Assembly: GCA_003133645.1 (NCBI GenBank)
Contig: PKYI01000199.1
Location: 1-45,638 of the forward strand
Length of the DNA: 45,638 nt
Reading direction: 5' to 3'
Source of the DNA: Acidobacteriota bacterium
Lineage (GTDB): Bacteria; Acidobacteriota; Thermoanaerobaculia; Thermoanaerobaculales; Thermoanaerobaculaceae
Shown one piece after another: positions 33,562 to 41,013 of the stretch; the stretch's first letter is position 1, and each line of letters begins with the position of its first letter. The notes under the pieces were generated by a model that worked only from the letters and a program-made list of their open reading frames with translations, was not told the origin of the DNA and did no database searches. The position numbers and the translations under genes were made by a program.

Positions 33562-35270
33562 GCTGCATCCCTCAGCCGGTCGGCTTCTTCGACCAGCGCG
33601 ATGAATGCATCATCCATCGTCGCATCCTCCTTGCCCGCCTTAGCTTTCAGCTCGTCAGGTGTTCCGGTCGCGATCTGGCGCCCGCGATAGATGAGTGTCG
33701 CCCGGTCACAATATTCCGCTTCCTCCATGAAATGTGTGGTGACCAAGACGGTCACGCCGCGTTCGACAAGGCCGTTGATATGCGTCCAAAATTCGCGGCG
33801 CACAATAGGGTCGACACCCGAGGTCGGCTCGTCCAGAAACAAAACCGGCGGCTCGTGCATGACCGCGCAGGCCAGCGCAAGCCGCTGTTTGTAGCCGAGC
33901 GGCAGACCGCCGCTATTGTCCTTGAGATATTTCTGGAGATGGAAGATCTCGATCGACCGCTCGATCGCTGCGCGCGCTTCGCGACCATCAAGACCATAAG
34001 CGCCAGCGAAGAAGTCGAGATTCTGCTTCACCGACAGATTGCCGTAGAGGGAGAACTTCTGCGCCATATAGCCGAGCGATTGGCGCGCATCGGCGCGCGC
34101 TGTGCGAAGATTGAAACCGGCGACCGATCCACTACCCTCGCTGGGCGTGAGGAGGCCACACAGCATCTTGAAGGTCGTGGATTTACCCGCCCCGTTAGGG
34201 CCAAGCAGTCCAAAGACCTGGCCACGGCCAACGCTGAAGGCGATGTCCTTCGCTGCGGTGAAATCCCCGAAGCGCTTGGTCAGTCCCCTCGCATCGATTG
34301 CCGGGGCTTCACTTGCTTCAATCTCGCGATAACCCTCGGCAAGCTTGGAAGTCCCCGGCGGTCCGCCGCCGAGAAGGTCGATGAAGGCATCCTCGAAGCG
34401 TGGACGCGCAGGCGTGATCGGCGCATTGGCATCCGCGCCCAGCGCTTTGGCGCTTGGTTGTGCGGCGCCGTCCTTCAGCATCAGACGCAGCGAATCCCCT
34501 TGAACGGTGCCGTCGGCGATCGATACGTTGTCCAGCGCGCTTCGCAGAATCCTGCGACGCCCCGCCTGCGGTACTGCGATCCGGATGATCCGGTCGGCGA
34601 TCCGGTCGGTCAATTGCGTCGGCGGCCCGCCATAGAGCAGCGCGCCTTCGTTCAGCAGATAGACGGTGTCGCACTTTTCCGCTTCGTCGAGATAAGCGGT
34701 CGACCACAGCACTCCGATACCGTCACCGGCAAGCTTCTTGACCATTGCCCATAATTCGCGCCGCGACACCGGATCGACCCCGACCGCGGGTTCGTCGAGC
34801 AGCAGCAATTTGGGCGCGCGGACCATCGCGCAGGCAAGCCCGAGCTTTTGTTTCATCCCACCCGACAGTTTTCCGGCCAATCGCTCCTGAAAGCTGGCAA
34901 GGTCAGTGAACTCCATCAGCTTCTTGAAGCTGGCGGACTTCTCCTCCTTCGGCAGACCGCGAAGTGCTGCATAGAGATTCAAGTTCTCGAGGACTGTCAG
35001 GTCCTCGTAGAGCCCGAAGCGCTGCGGCATATAGCCGATCATGCTGCGATCGGTGTTCGTCGCCGGATTGCCGAACACACTTGCTTCCCCCGCGTCGGGA
35101 TCGATCAGTCCGGCAAGAATGCGGATCAGCGTCGTCTTGCCGGCACCATCGGGACCAACGAGCCCGGTCATGCGCCCTGCGACAATGTCTATCGACACCT
35201 TATCAAGCGCGGGCGCTGCATCCCCGAACCGCTTGACGATCGAATGGGCGCTGGCGACCGTATCGCTCAC
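33558..35270 (-). CDS. Double ABC ATPase of an ABC-2 efflux pump
   Basis: GTG 35270 starts a 570-residue protein with two nucleotide-binding domains in one chain, as in YbhF. The first has Walker A GPDGAGKTT, signature LSGGMKQKL and Walker B LLLLDEPAVGVD. The second has Walker A GPNGAGKST, a degenerate signature GGLPLGYKQRLALA and Walker B VLFLDEPTSGVD. A linker of about 60 residues (near 245-310) lies between. Both catalytic sites look usable; the altered second signature is common in this group. It binds the two permeases on the cytoplasmic side. It is 1 bp after the HlyD gene. Confidence 0.93.
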   Translation of the reverse strand: MSDTVASAHSIVKRFGDAAPALDKVSIDIVAGRMTGLVGPDGAGKTTLIRILAGLIDPDAGEASVFGNPATNTDRSMIGYMPQRFGLYEDLTVLENLNLYAALRGLPKEEKSASFKKLMEFTDLASFQERLAGKLSGGMKQKLGLACAMVRAPKLLLLDEPAVGVDPVSRRELWAMVKKLAGDGIGVLWSTAYLDEAEKCDTVYLLNEGALLYGGPPTQLTDRIADRIIRIAVPQAGRRRILRSALDNVSIADGTVQGDSLRLMLKDGAAQPSAKALGADANAPITPARPRFEDAFIDLLGGGPPGTSKLAEGYREIEASEAPAIDARGLTKRFGDFTAAKDIAFSVGRGQVFGLLGPNGAGKSTTFKMLCGLLTPSEGSGSVAGFNLRTARADARQSLGYMAQKFSLYGNLSVKQNLDFFAGAYGLDGREARAAIERSIEIFHLQKYLKDNSGGLPLGYKQRLALACAVMHEPPVLFLDEPTSGVDPIVRREFWTHINGLVERGVTVLVTTHFMEEAEYCDRATLIYRGRQIATGTPDELKAKAGKEDATMDDAFIALVEEADRLRDAA

Positions 35271-35271
35271 G

Positions 35272-36288
35272 TCACTGGTCCTTGGCGGGACGCGTGGCGG
35301 GGATCGAGACGGTGACGGGCTGGCCCTGGCGCAGGGCGTTGTCGGGATTCTGGACGATGATGCGAACGCGGTAGACTAGGTCGGTACGAAGATCCTGCGT
35401 CTGCACCGTTTTGGGCGTGAACTCGGCGGTCGGCGAGATGAAGCCGATCGTGCCTTGGTAACGCTTTGCGTTGCCATCCGCCGTCACCGTCACCGCCATG
35501 CCCGGCGAAATACGGCTGAGGTCAGGCTCGCCGACATACGCACGAACGCGCATCGGGCGATCGATCGTCAGGGTGGCGACCGTCTCACCCGACTGAACGA
35601 TGGCGCCGGGTTCGCGCGCACGCGTCAGCAATGTGCCCGCGTTCGGGGCGCGCAAGACCGCATCCTTGAGATCGGTCTCGGTCTTGTCGCGCTGAGCGAC
35701 CGCCGAGCGCAACTGCGCGGCCGCGGCGTCGATGTCTTCCTTGCGCGCCCCAGCCCGTTGCAGCGAAAGCGCCTGTCCGGCTGCTGCCACCTGCGCCTGC
35801 GCGGCACCATATTCCGCCCGTGACGCTTCGAACACGGCCTGACTGACCGCACCCGTTTTGACCAAACCGGATCGGCGTTCATAGTTTTCGCGAGCATTCG
35901 CCAGCGTCGCCTCGGTTTCGGCGAGCTTCGCTTGGGCCTGCCCGATCTCCTGCGCTCGGTTGCCCGCGCGGCGCTTTTGCAACTCGGCTTCGGCCACGCC
36001 AACCTGTGCCTCGGCGGCCGCCCGGGCATCATTGAGCGGAGACGGATCGAGCTTGGCGATGACATCGCCTGCCTCGATATGGGCGCCTTCCTCAAAGGGC
36101 ATTCCCGCGATGCGGCCGGGCACGCGGAACGCCAGATCGACCTGCCGAATGTCGACATTGCCGCTCAGCGTCAAAACATCATCGCCGTGCGCCGCAAAAA
36201 TGCCGAATCCGCGCGTTGCGACAAGGGCGATGACAAGCGCAGCAAGCGCAGCAACCGCAGCGATGCCGATGATGCGGCGGCGGGTCAT
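35272..36288 (-). CDS. HlyD-family periplasmic adaptor (membrane fusion protein)
   Basis: 338 residues. One N-terminal membrane helix ([20 protein letters not shown]) is followed by the barrel-sandwich half [19 protein letters not shown], a long coiled-coil hairpin (about 95-205, with [20 protein letters not shown]), the second half ([17 protein letters not shown]) and a beta barrel. It bridges the ABC-2 pump and the NodT duct and looks like YbhG. Its ATG overlaps the stop of the chimeric frame upstream (ATGA), the trace of an original TetR-HlyD coupling. It is the first complete gene of the imported-looking operon. Confidence 0.92.
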   Translation of the reverse strand: MTRRRIIGIAAVAALAALVIALVATRGFGIFAAHGDDVLTLSGNVDIRQVDLAFRVPGRIAGMPFEEGAHIEAGDVIAKLDPSPLNDARAAAEAQVGVAEAELQKRRAGNRAQEIGQAQAKLAETEATLANARENYERRSGLVKTGAVSQAVFEASRAEYGAAQAQVAAAGQALSLQRAGARKEDIDAAAAQLRSAVAQRDKTETDLKDAVLRAPNAGTLLTRAREPGAIVQSGETVATLTIDRPMRVRAYVGEPDLSRISPGMAVTVTADGNAKRYQGTIGFISPTAEFTPKTVQTQDLRTDLVYRVRIIVQNPDNALRQGQPVTVSIPATRPAKDQ

Positions 36289-36593
36289 GGGCGATCTCCG
36301 GCGCGATGGTCGAGAACGGCGTCGAGGTGGTCGGCAACGATCCGCTTGACGATGACGTTCTCGGCAATGCCTGCCAGGTCTCGCCCCTCGCGCTCCACCC
36401 TCTCGGCGCCGGTGGCGAGCACCTCGGCGGAGACCGGGCCGGGCACGATCCGGTAGATCTCGGCGACGAGCTCGTGGTAGCTGCGCCCTTCCTTGGCGAC
36501 CAGGGAGGGGTTCGTGGTGACACCGTCGAGGATCCTCCAGGAGGCGGCTTCGGTGATTTCGGCAACGTTCGCGGTATCGATGAAGAGCTTCAT
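36285..36593 (-). pseudogene. Chimeric frame: transaldolase-like (Fsa/TalC) N-terminus joined to another protein's C-terminus
   Basis: ATG 36593 has GGGAGGGG about 6 nt upstream. Codons 1-82 read as the start of a small transaldolase/fructose-6-phosphate aldolase: [34 protein letters not shown] and ENVIVK, where the Schiff-base Lys of TNP...K is part of the barrel. A normal enzyme has about 215 residues. After about 36344 the frame continues [19 protein letters not shown] and stops, overlapping the HlyD start. That tail would suit the end of a TetR regulator from the imported operon. The join is in frame, but the fold is cut at less than half, so no activity is expected. Confidence 0.75.
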
Positions 36594-36610
36594 TCGTCCC
36601 CTCCCGCTCT

Positions 36611-36943
36611 CTAGAACATCGTCTCCTGCTCGGTCTCGTCCTCGCCCACTTCGGGCTCGGCGAGGCGGGCCACCGCCACGACCTTGCCTTCCAGGCCGAT
36701 GTCGATGAGCTTGACGCCCTGGGTGGCGCGGCCGATGCGGCGAACGCCCGCCGTCGAGGTGCGGATCATCATGCCCTGCGCGGTGACGAGCATCAGGAGT
36801 TTCCCGCCGGCCTTCGCGCTCAGGCGGACATCGGTGGCCTCGATGTGGCCGGAGGCGGGGATGGCGCCGCGCCTCCCGTTCCCGCAAGCAATCAGAAGGA
36901 GGGTCAAAGCAAGGCTGACCACTAGGATGATGGGCTTTCTCAT
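36611..36943 (-). pseudogene. Chimeric frame: HlyD N-terminus joined to GyrA C-terminus
   Basis: ATG 36943 overlaps the TetR stop (ATGA). Codons 1-48 are a lipoprotein-type adaptor start: MRKPIILVV, lipobox LLIAC, then [20 protein letters not shown], the first strand of a HlyD barrel-sandwich. From about 36797 it becomes the end of DNA gyrase subunit [32 protein letters not shown] and [11 protein letters not shown] with the acidic GyrA tail. It ends at TAG 36611, 17 bp before the aldolase-like start. Two broken genes are thus fused in frame; a fold is unlikely. The gyrA-fsa order may mirror a real locus elsewhere in the genome. Confidence 0.8.
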
Positions 36944-37593
36944 TCGCTGTCTCCAGAGCACTTCGAAGCGGAAATTCCGTGCAGGATCACGTCGACCAAG
37001 GGACCCGAGAGTGACCTCACGTCGGTTGGGACGTGGGAGGGTACTAGCCCCTCGCCTTCGAGTCTGGCGCGCAAATACTGCCCATTGACTAGGAACATGG
37101 CACCGGCAACCAAGAGAAGATGGGCGATCAAGGGGTGGACTTCGCGAAAAAGGCCGGCTCGGCGGCCCTCCTCCACAATGGCCTGGGTAATTCCCATCAC
37201 GGCGGTCAGCGAGGTCAGGGCTTCGACAGGAAGGCGCCCTCCCCTGTTGGCGAGCTCCCGCTGCATGAGCTGCGGGAAATGAGGTTCGTTGCAGAACATC
37301 TCGAAGTAAGTGGACTGGACCACCCGGATCTTCTCGCGCGGATCCTCAATTTCCGTTAGCCTGCGCTCGACCTCCGCGCGCAGCCGTTGGATGAAGTCCG
37401 TGATTACGGCCCCGTAGAGTGTGGCCTTGTCACCTATGTAGTAGTAGAGCATGGCCTTGTTGACGCCTGCTTTCTTGGCGATCTCGTCGATGCCAGTACC
37501 GTCAAACCCTTGCTCGGCAAAGAGGTGTCCGGCCGCGTCCAGAATCCGAGTCCGCTTTGCTTCACCTCGGCGTACCAGTGGCTCTGCGCTCAT
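36940..37593 (-). CDS. TetR-family transcriptional regulator
   Basis: 217 residues. The N-terminal helix-turn-helix (about 15-60) is typical: [40 protein letters not shown]. The C-terminal ligand domain (about 75-210) is helical. GGAGAGG lies 3 nt before the ATG. The gene was coupled by an ATGA overlap to an efflux adaptor, so it probably repressed its own efflux operon in response to a toxic compound. Only the first 48 codons of that adaptor are left. It may still act on its own promoter, where two inverted repeats lie, and could affect the operon now downstream. Confidence 0.9.
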   Translation of the reverse strand: MSAEPLVRRGEAKRTRILDAAGHLFAEQGFDGTGIDEIAKKAGVNKAMLYYYIGDKATLYGAVITDFIQRLRAEVERRLTEIEDPREKIRVVQSTYFEMFCNEPHFPQLMQRELANRGGRLPVEALTSLTAVMGITQAIVEEGRRAGLFREVHPLIAHLLLVAGAMFLVNGQYLRARLEGEGLVPSHVPTDVRSLSGPLVDVILHGISASKCSGDSE

Positions 37594-37600
37594 CGCCTCT

Positions 37601-37633
37601 CCAACTATCCGGTTGGTTTATCCAACCAGTTGG
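37601..37633. promoter_or_regulatory. Probable TetR operator: two adjacent inverted repeats
   Basis: CCAAC-6-GTTGG lies at 37601-37616 and CCAAC-2-GTTGG at 37622-37633, directly upstream of the TetR gene start (37593). Paired CCAAC/GTTGG half-sites of this kind are usual binding sites of TetR regulators. Position and symmetry suggest autorepression, with AT-rich DNA (TTAATTATT) on the promoter side. Confidence 0.65.
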
Positions 37634-37930
37634 TTAATTATTGGAGCTGGGAACCTCGTTTGTCAAGTCCCCCGGGAGCGGTGGGTCAGGCTGGGCTGTG
37701 GCACACCTTGTTTGCGAGACCGCGGTCTCCGCGGTGAAGGTGTCACGGCCCCCACAAGGTGACCCACCAGGCCGAGTTGGATCAGCCCAGCGCGATTCGA
37801 GCGTTCGACCTTCAGATCCGGAGGCTCTTCCAGGCCTTTTCGGCTGAGTTGTGCCAGAGCCGTCGTGAAGCGGGACATCACCTCCCTGAACCTGAGTGCG
37901 GGAACCGGACGCGCCGTCCTTCCCCCGGGG
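37634..37930. other. Gene-free stretch, about 300 bp
   Basis: The left edge is AT-rich and probably holds the TetR promoter (minus strand). The remainder shows no credible gene on either strand. Confidence 0.4.
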
Positions 37931-38119
37931 TCAGCGCCGCGCGGACCGCCGACTCTCCCCCGCCTCCACCGGCTCGCGGGCGGCAGACGGCGCGCAGGCC
38001 TGCGCGTCCTCCGCGGCGAACCCGTCCAGGAAATCCGCGGCGGGGGTCCTCACCCCCGCACTCAGGGCGAGCGGCTCGAGGCGCTCCCGGACCTTCACCG
38101 CCTCCTCGGACGTCGGCAC
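37931..38119 (-). pseudogene. C-terminal fragment of a ketopantoate-reductase-like gene
   Basis: The frame reads PTSEEAVKVRERLEPLALSA, then GVRTPAADFLDGFAAED. It matches the last 35 residues of the protein at 26595-27539 (PTAGEATAVGRSLATLA, GIQTPAADFLDIFSEE). A TAG lies just before the homology begins, and the rest of a roughly 310-residue gene is absent. The extra C-terminal residues are Arg/Ala-rich. It is a relic of a paralogue. Confidence 0.7.
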
Positions 38120-38216
38120 CTACACGCGCCGGCTCAACAAACTGTACGTCGTGACCGGCGTGCGCTGACAGGCGTCAGGCGCGAAGTTGCGGTTTGTGTA
38201 GCGAAGAGAACCATGA

Positions 38217-38245
38217 CTGGATTCCCGCGTTCGCGGGGACGACGC
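38217..38245. repeat. Palindromic repeat, type A copy 2
   Basis: CTGGATTCCCGC, a GTT loop, then CGCGGGGACGACGC: a relative of the repeat at 23931 with a few changes on the right arm. Confidence 0.65.
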
Positions 38246-38353
38246 GCAGGGGTCGCTGACGGATGGTGACGTGCGTTGAACCTGAGTCCTGCGGCAGCGC
38301 ACACTTGGCAACCCTGGCGAGGAGGTCCCACCGCGGACGTGTTGTGGTCGAGA

Positions 38354-38470
38354 TCAGAGGACGCCGTCGTTGCCGAGATCGCCCCGTGTCCTTCCTTGCG
38401 TTGCCGCCACCGCCTTCCGGGCGTGGTCGAGCATGTCGCGGAGGAGGGCCTCGTCCTCAGGCGGCCTCAT
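38354..38470 (-). pseudogene. hepT: Truncated HepT toxin gene (38 codons)
   Basis: From ATG 38470 the frame reads MRPPEDEALLRDMLDHARKA and VAATQGRTRGDLGNDGVL, then TGA at 38356. It matches the first 38 residues of the complete HepT at 43652-43996. The duplicated segment begins at 38357, so the stop comes from sequence just outside it. The catalytic Rx4HxY motif, present in the complete copy, is lost. The paired antitoxin gene beside it is intact. Confidence 0.85.
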
Positions 38471-38759
38471 AGAGCGGGAACGCCTCGCGCAGGATGCGGT
38501 CTCGGAAGTGGGGGCTCAGAAAACCCGGCGTGTTGAGGTCGACCTTGCGGCCGAGGAGACGGGACAGCTCGTCCTGAATCGCAATGAAGCGGAGGCCAGG
38601 CGTCCGGCCGGGCTCGAACTCGACAAGGACGTCCACGTCGCTGTCCGGGCGGGCGTCGCCGCGCAGCACCGAGCCGAACAGCGCGAACCGACGGATCCCG
38701 TGGCGCCGGCAGAGGGCCGCGAGCGCTTCCCGGTCGATGGCGAGGTCCTGAGGTGACAT
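38457..38759 (-). CDS. mntA: MntA-type nucleotidyltransferase antitoxin (copy 1)
   Basis: 100 residues with the minimal nucleotidyltransferase motif GSx10DxD: FGSVLRGDARPDSDVDVLVE. In studied MntA/HepT pairs this enzyme neutralises the HEPN toxin by adding AMP to the Tyr of its Rx4HxY motif. Its stop overlaps the toxin start by 14 bp. In this copy the toxin is cut to 38 codons, so the antitoxin is either orphaned or acts on the intact HepT encoded at 43652. The two MntA copies differ at about nine positions. An extended -10 lies 9 bp before its ATG. Confidence 0.88.
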   Translation of the reverse strand: MSPQDLAIDREALAALCRRHGIRRFALFGSVLRGDARPDSDVDVLVEFEPGRTPGLRFIAIQDELSRLLGRKVDLNTPGFLSPHFRDRILREAFPLYEAA

Positions 38760-38767
38760 CGGGAGGA

Positions 38768-38776
38768 ATGCTACCA
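38768..38776 (-). promoter_or_regulatory. Extended -10 element of mntA copy 1
   Basis: On the minus strand TGGTAGCAT fits TGnTATAAT. It is 8 bp before the mntA ATG, so the transcript would be almost leaderless. The element is conserved at 44294-44302. The -35 is poor. Confidence 0.45.
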
Positions 38777-38790
38777 CGCTGATCGGTAAC

Positions 38791-39105
38791 CGGCACGCGT
38801 TCGCGTACGTGTTCGCGGGGGCGGGGAAGTTCTGCAACGCGTCGGGGCCGCTTTCCGTGCCGACGGAGGCGGTGGGGTGGGCGGACACGACGCCGCCGGT
38901 CGCGGCGGCGAACCGCTCGCTGGTGCTGTTCGACCGCGGCGACGAGGTTACCGTTGAGGCCGGCGGGGAGGGGATCCGCTTCCTGCTGGTGTCGGGCAAG
39001 CCGCTGCAGGAGCCGGTCGCTTGGTACGGCCCGATCGTGATGAACACGCAGGAGCAGCTGCGGCAGGCGTTCGAGGAGCTGGAGAAGGGGACGTTCCTCA
39101 AGTAG
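38791..39105 (+). pseudogene. 5'-truncated pirin gene, fragment 1 (105 codons)
   Basis: Matches 24966-25280 of the full pirin gene without indels (315 bp), from RHAFAYVFAGAG to LEKGTFLK and the stop. It lacks the N-terminal cupin and its iron ligands and about a third of the C-terminal domain. The frame is free of stops, but there is no ATG or ribosome site at its 5' end (GTG 38809 lies inside). The homology begins 31 bp beyond the divergent mntA start. Confidence 0.9.
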
Positions 39106-39267
39106 GCGCCGCCACGCGACGGGTTTTGTGGGCTTCGCCGAGTGTGGTGCCCGGGTCCCCGAGTGCGCCTGGTGCGACCAAACGCAAGACTGGTTGCATT
39201 TGGTTACCGACGAAAAGGCACTGGCGATGGGTGTAAAGCGCACGCCGGCCGCGATCGACGACGTGGA

Positions 39268-39296
39268 CTGGATCCCTGCGTTCGCGGGGATGACGT
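39268..39296. repeat. Palindromic repeat, type A copy 3
   Basis: CTGGATCCCTGC, a GTT loop, then CGCGGGGATGACGT: a diverged member of the family at 23931. Confidence 0.55.
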
Positions 39297-39423
39297 CATC
39301 GCGCCGAGATGTGCGGCACGCGGCTGGCGTTCGCCAAGCTCGTTGGCCCCAGCCCCCTCTCGGGATGTTGTTTGGGGAGCACAGGCGCGTGGCGGCCGGT
39401 CCGCGGGCCGCCACGCGTATCGC

Positions 39424-39630
39424 TCATAACGCCCCTCTCGCGGGGTCGAACTCGCGAGCGTGCTCTCGGGCGAACTCCTCGACACGGTCTCGCACCTCGC
39501 CTGCAGGTGCGAGCTCGAGACACATCTCCACGGCGGACCGGCAGTGCGCCATGTCACCTGCCCTGAAGCACGCAGAGGCGAGATGCCGCAGGTAAGCTTG
39601 CTGCCGCCACGGGCCGCTCGGCCACGACGG
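39424..39630 (-). pseudogene. Possible C-terminal relic of a helical (TPR-like) protein
   Basis: Downstream of the relE stop and in the same frame, the sequence reads RQQAYLRHLASACFRAGDMA and HCRSAVEMCLELAPAGEV, then RVEEFAREHAREFDP before a stop at 39424. The amphipathic helices and the LA.ACFRAGD turn suggest a TPR-like repeat. There is no upstream start for a complete protein; an internal ATG would give 42 residues. Identity uncertain. Confidence 0.35.
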
Positions 39631-39900
39631 CTAGAGGCCCTTGTAGACGTCGCGTCGATGGCCGACCTTGACGAGGACGACGACAAGCTCGTCGTCGCGG
39701 ACTTCATAGACGATTCGCCAGCTGCCCTGTCGCACGCGGTAGCGTTCGCCTACCCCGGCCAGCTTTTCGCAGCCCCGAGGGCGTGGGTTCGACGCGAGCG
39801 CCTGGACGCGCTCGACGACCTGCCGGCGGACCTTCCTGGGCTCGATCCCTTCGATCTCCTTGGCGGCGGATCGTTTGATCCGAAGGCTATAGCTTTCCAC
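39631..39900 (-). CDS. relE: RelE/ParE-superfamily toxin
   Basis: 89 residues of normal length for a RelE-type toxin: SYSLRIKRSAAKEIEGIEPR, a long helix pair, then GERYRVRQGSWRIVYEVRDD and ELVVVLVKVGHRRDVYKGL. The basic residues (Lys and Arg in the strand core and RDVY end) are those used by ribosome-dependent mRNA interferases. Its start overlaps the end of the antitoxin gene by 14 bp, so the pair is co-translated. The antitoxin binds the toxin, and the complex normally represses the promoter. Confidence 0.9.
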   Translation of the reverse strand: MESYSLRIKRSAAKEIEGIEPRKVRRQVVERVQALASNPRPRGCEKLAGVGERYRVRQGSWRIVYEVRDDELVVVLVKVGHRRDVYKGL

Positions 39901-40117
39901 GTCGCCTCAGGCCCTTCACGAACTCCTCGAACGCCAACTCCGGCTCCTGGGCGCGTTTCTCGAACGCGTCGAGGTCCTCGGCATCTTCGGCGAGGGTCAT
40001 GCGCACGGCGTCATTCACCATCTCGGACACCGAGCGGTCGCTGGAAGCGGCCTTCAGCTTGAGCGCGCGATGGACGTCAGGCTCGAAGTACACGGTCACA
40101 CGGCGAGCGTCACTCAT
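39887..40117 (-). CDS. Ribbon-helix-helix antitoxin of the RelE pair
   Basis: 76 residues. The N-terminal ribbon-helix-helix domain is clear (RRVTVYFEPDVHRALKLKAA, SSDRSVSEMVNDAVRM) and should dimerise on DNA; the C-terminal helix (DAFEKRAQEPELAFEEFVKG) would wrap the toxin. It is the first gene of the pair. Just upstream lies a promoter with a perfect palindrome between -35 and -10. A pirin gene fragment begins divergently 73 bp away. Confidence 0.88.
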   Translation of the reverse strand: MSDARRVTVYFEPDVHRALKLKAASSDRSVSEMVNDAVRMTLAEDAEDLDAFEKRAQEPELAFEEFVKGLRRRGKL

Positions 40118-40123
40118 GGGTTG

Positions 40124-40152
40124 AGGGTAGTGCTACAACGTTGTGACGTCAA
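40124..40152 (-). promoter_or_regulatory. Promoter and operator of the RelE/antitoxin operon
   Basis: On the minus strand, -35 TTGACG (40147-40152) and -10 TACCCT (40124-40129) are 17 bp apart. A perfect 10-bp palindrome ACAACGTTGT (40135-40144) fills the spacer. It is well placed for the antitoxin to block RNA polymerase, the usual autorepression of such operons. Confidence 0.65.
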
Positions 40153-40190
40153 GGCGCCTGGTAGGAAGCCAACAGACGCTTGGAAGCGTA

Positions 40191-40619
40191 TGCGGCAGCT
40201 TCTGGGGGACGGCGGGACCGGTGGCGGGGATCGCGGCCGACCCGATCTACCTCGACGTGTCGGTGCCGCCGGGCAAGCGCACAACGCTGCCTGTCGAGAC
40301 GACGCGGCACGCGTTCGCGTACGTGTTTGCCGGGGCGGGGAAGTTCTGCAACGCGTCGGGGCCTCTCGCGGTGCCGACGGAGGCGGTGGGGTGGGCGGAC
40401 ACGACGCCGCCCGTCGAGGCGGCGAGCCGCTCGCTCGTGCTGTTCGACCGCGGCGACGAGGTCACGGTGCAGGCGGGGGAGGAGGGGATCCGGTTCCTGC
40501 TGGTGTCGGGCAAGCCGCTGCAGGAGCCGGTGGCGTGGTACGGCCCGATCGTGATGAACACGCAGGAACAGCTCCGTCAGGCGTTCGACGAGCTGGAGAA
40601 GGGGACGTTCCTGAAGTAA
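40191..40619 (+). pseudogene. 5'-truncated pirin gene, fragment 2 (143 codons)
   Basis: Matches 24852-25280 of the full pirin gene without indels (429 bp), from CGSFWGTAGPVAG to the stop, so it holds nearly the whole C-terminal domain but none of the iron-binding cupin. The frame is intact; the only upstream start in frame is a GTG near 40143 without a ribosome site. The break point differs from fragments 1 and 3, yet it again abuts a divergent antitoxin promoter. Confidence 0.9.
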
Positions 40620-40655
40620 GCGCCGGCGCGTGGTGACTGCGGCGTACGGCGGGAT

Positions 40656-40685
40656 CTGGATTCCCGCGTTGGCGGGAATGACGGC
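40656..40685. repeat. Palindromic repeat, type A copy 4
   Basis: CTGGATTCCCGC, a GTT loop, then GGCGGGAATGACGGC, very close to the copy at 23931. It sits about 40 bp after the stop of pirin fragment 2. Confidence 0.75.
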
Positions 40686-40947
40686 AGGGCGGCGGAAGGG
40701 CAGCATCGCGTCCAGGCGTCGGTCCGCGGTTGACGTTTGTCAACTGTGCCGGACCTGAAACCCAGCTGACGCCTGCGACCTTGACACCCACCCTCACCCG
40801 GGTAGAATCGGTCAAGGGCAGATAAAACAGCAAGGTCCTATCCATAAAGCGCCTGTGGGGCGCAGTTTACGACGTCTTGAAGTGCTCAATACGGCTGGGC
40901 TGCGTCGGTCAGTCCTGTCGGTCACATCTCGTGCAGGCAGGAGGTCG
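40686..40947 (+). promoter_or_regulatory. Promoter and long leader of the SpoIIE-type phosphatase gene
   Basis: A strong sigma-70-like promoter is visible: TTGACA (40781-40786), 16-bp spacer, TAGAAT (40803-40808). The transcript would start near 40815, giving a leader of about 195 nt before the main GTG. An inverted repeat TTGAC-GTTT-GTCAA lies further upstream (40730-40743) and could bind a regulator. The leader contains a small frame with a strong ribosome site (40948-41013). Confidence 0.6.
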
Positions 40948-41013
40948 ATGCTTCGAGCGCTGTACTCGGTCGCGGCTCTGGAGGTTGAGATCAAAGGGGT
41001 GGACGGGACGTGA
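40948..41013 (+). CDS. Upstream 21-codon reading frame coupled to phosphatase gene
   Basis: ATG 40948 is preceded by AGGAGG at ideal distance and encodes MLRALYSVAALEVEIKGVDG plus Thr. Its TGA (41011-41013) overlaps the GTG start (41010-41012) of the 809-residue phosphatase. This arrangement normally couples translation: ribosomes finishing the short frame restart on the long one. The long gene's own site (AAAGGGG, 10 nt) is weaker. The peptide itself has no known motif. Confidence 0.55.
   Translation: MLRALYSVAALEVEIKGVDGT

Larger units (their letters stand above)
38357..39105. repeat. 749-bp segmental duplication, copy 1
   Basis: This segment matches 43883-44631 base for base in layout with no length difference. 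It contains a truncated hepT, mntA and the pirin C-terminal fragment. The same internal distances (for example mntA start 402 bp from the left edge in both) show there are no indels. Scattered substitutions give visible divergence. Confidence 0.85.

Noticed and set aside
38120-38168. A short plus-strand ending TYTRRLNKLYVVTGVR
   Set aside because: It looks protein-like at the end but has no identifiable upstream part; too short to support.
38809-39105. Pirin fragment 1 as a separate functional small gene
   Set aside because: No ribosome site or proper start, and the metal-binding domain is absent. Kept as a pseudogene, with possible co-option noted as a finding.
40815-41009. Riboswitch in the phosphatase leader
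   Set aside because: The leader is long and has a small hairpin near 40851-40864, but I could not match any known riboswitch core.
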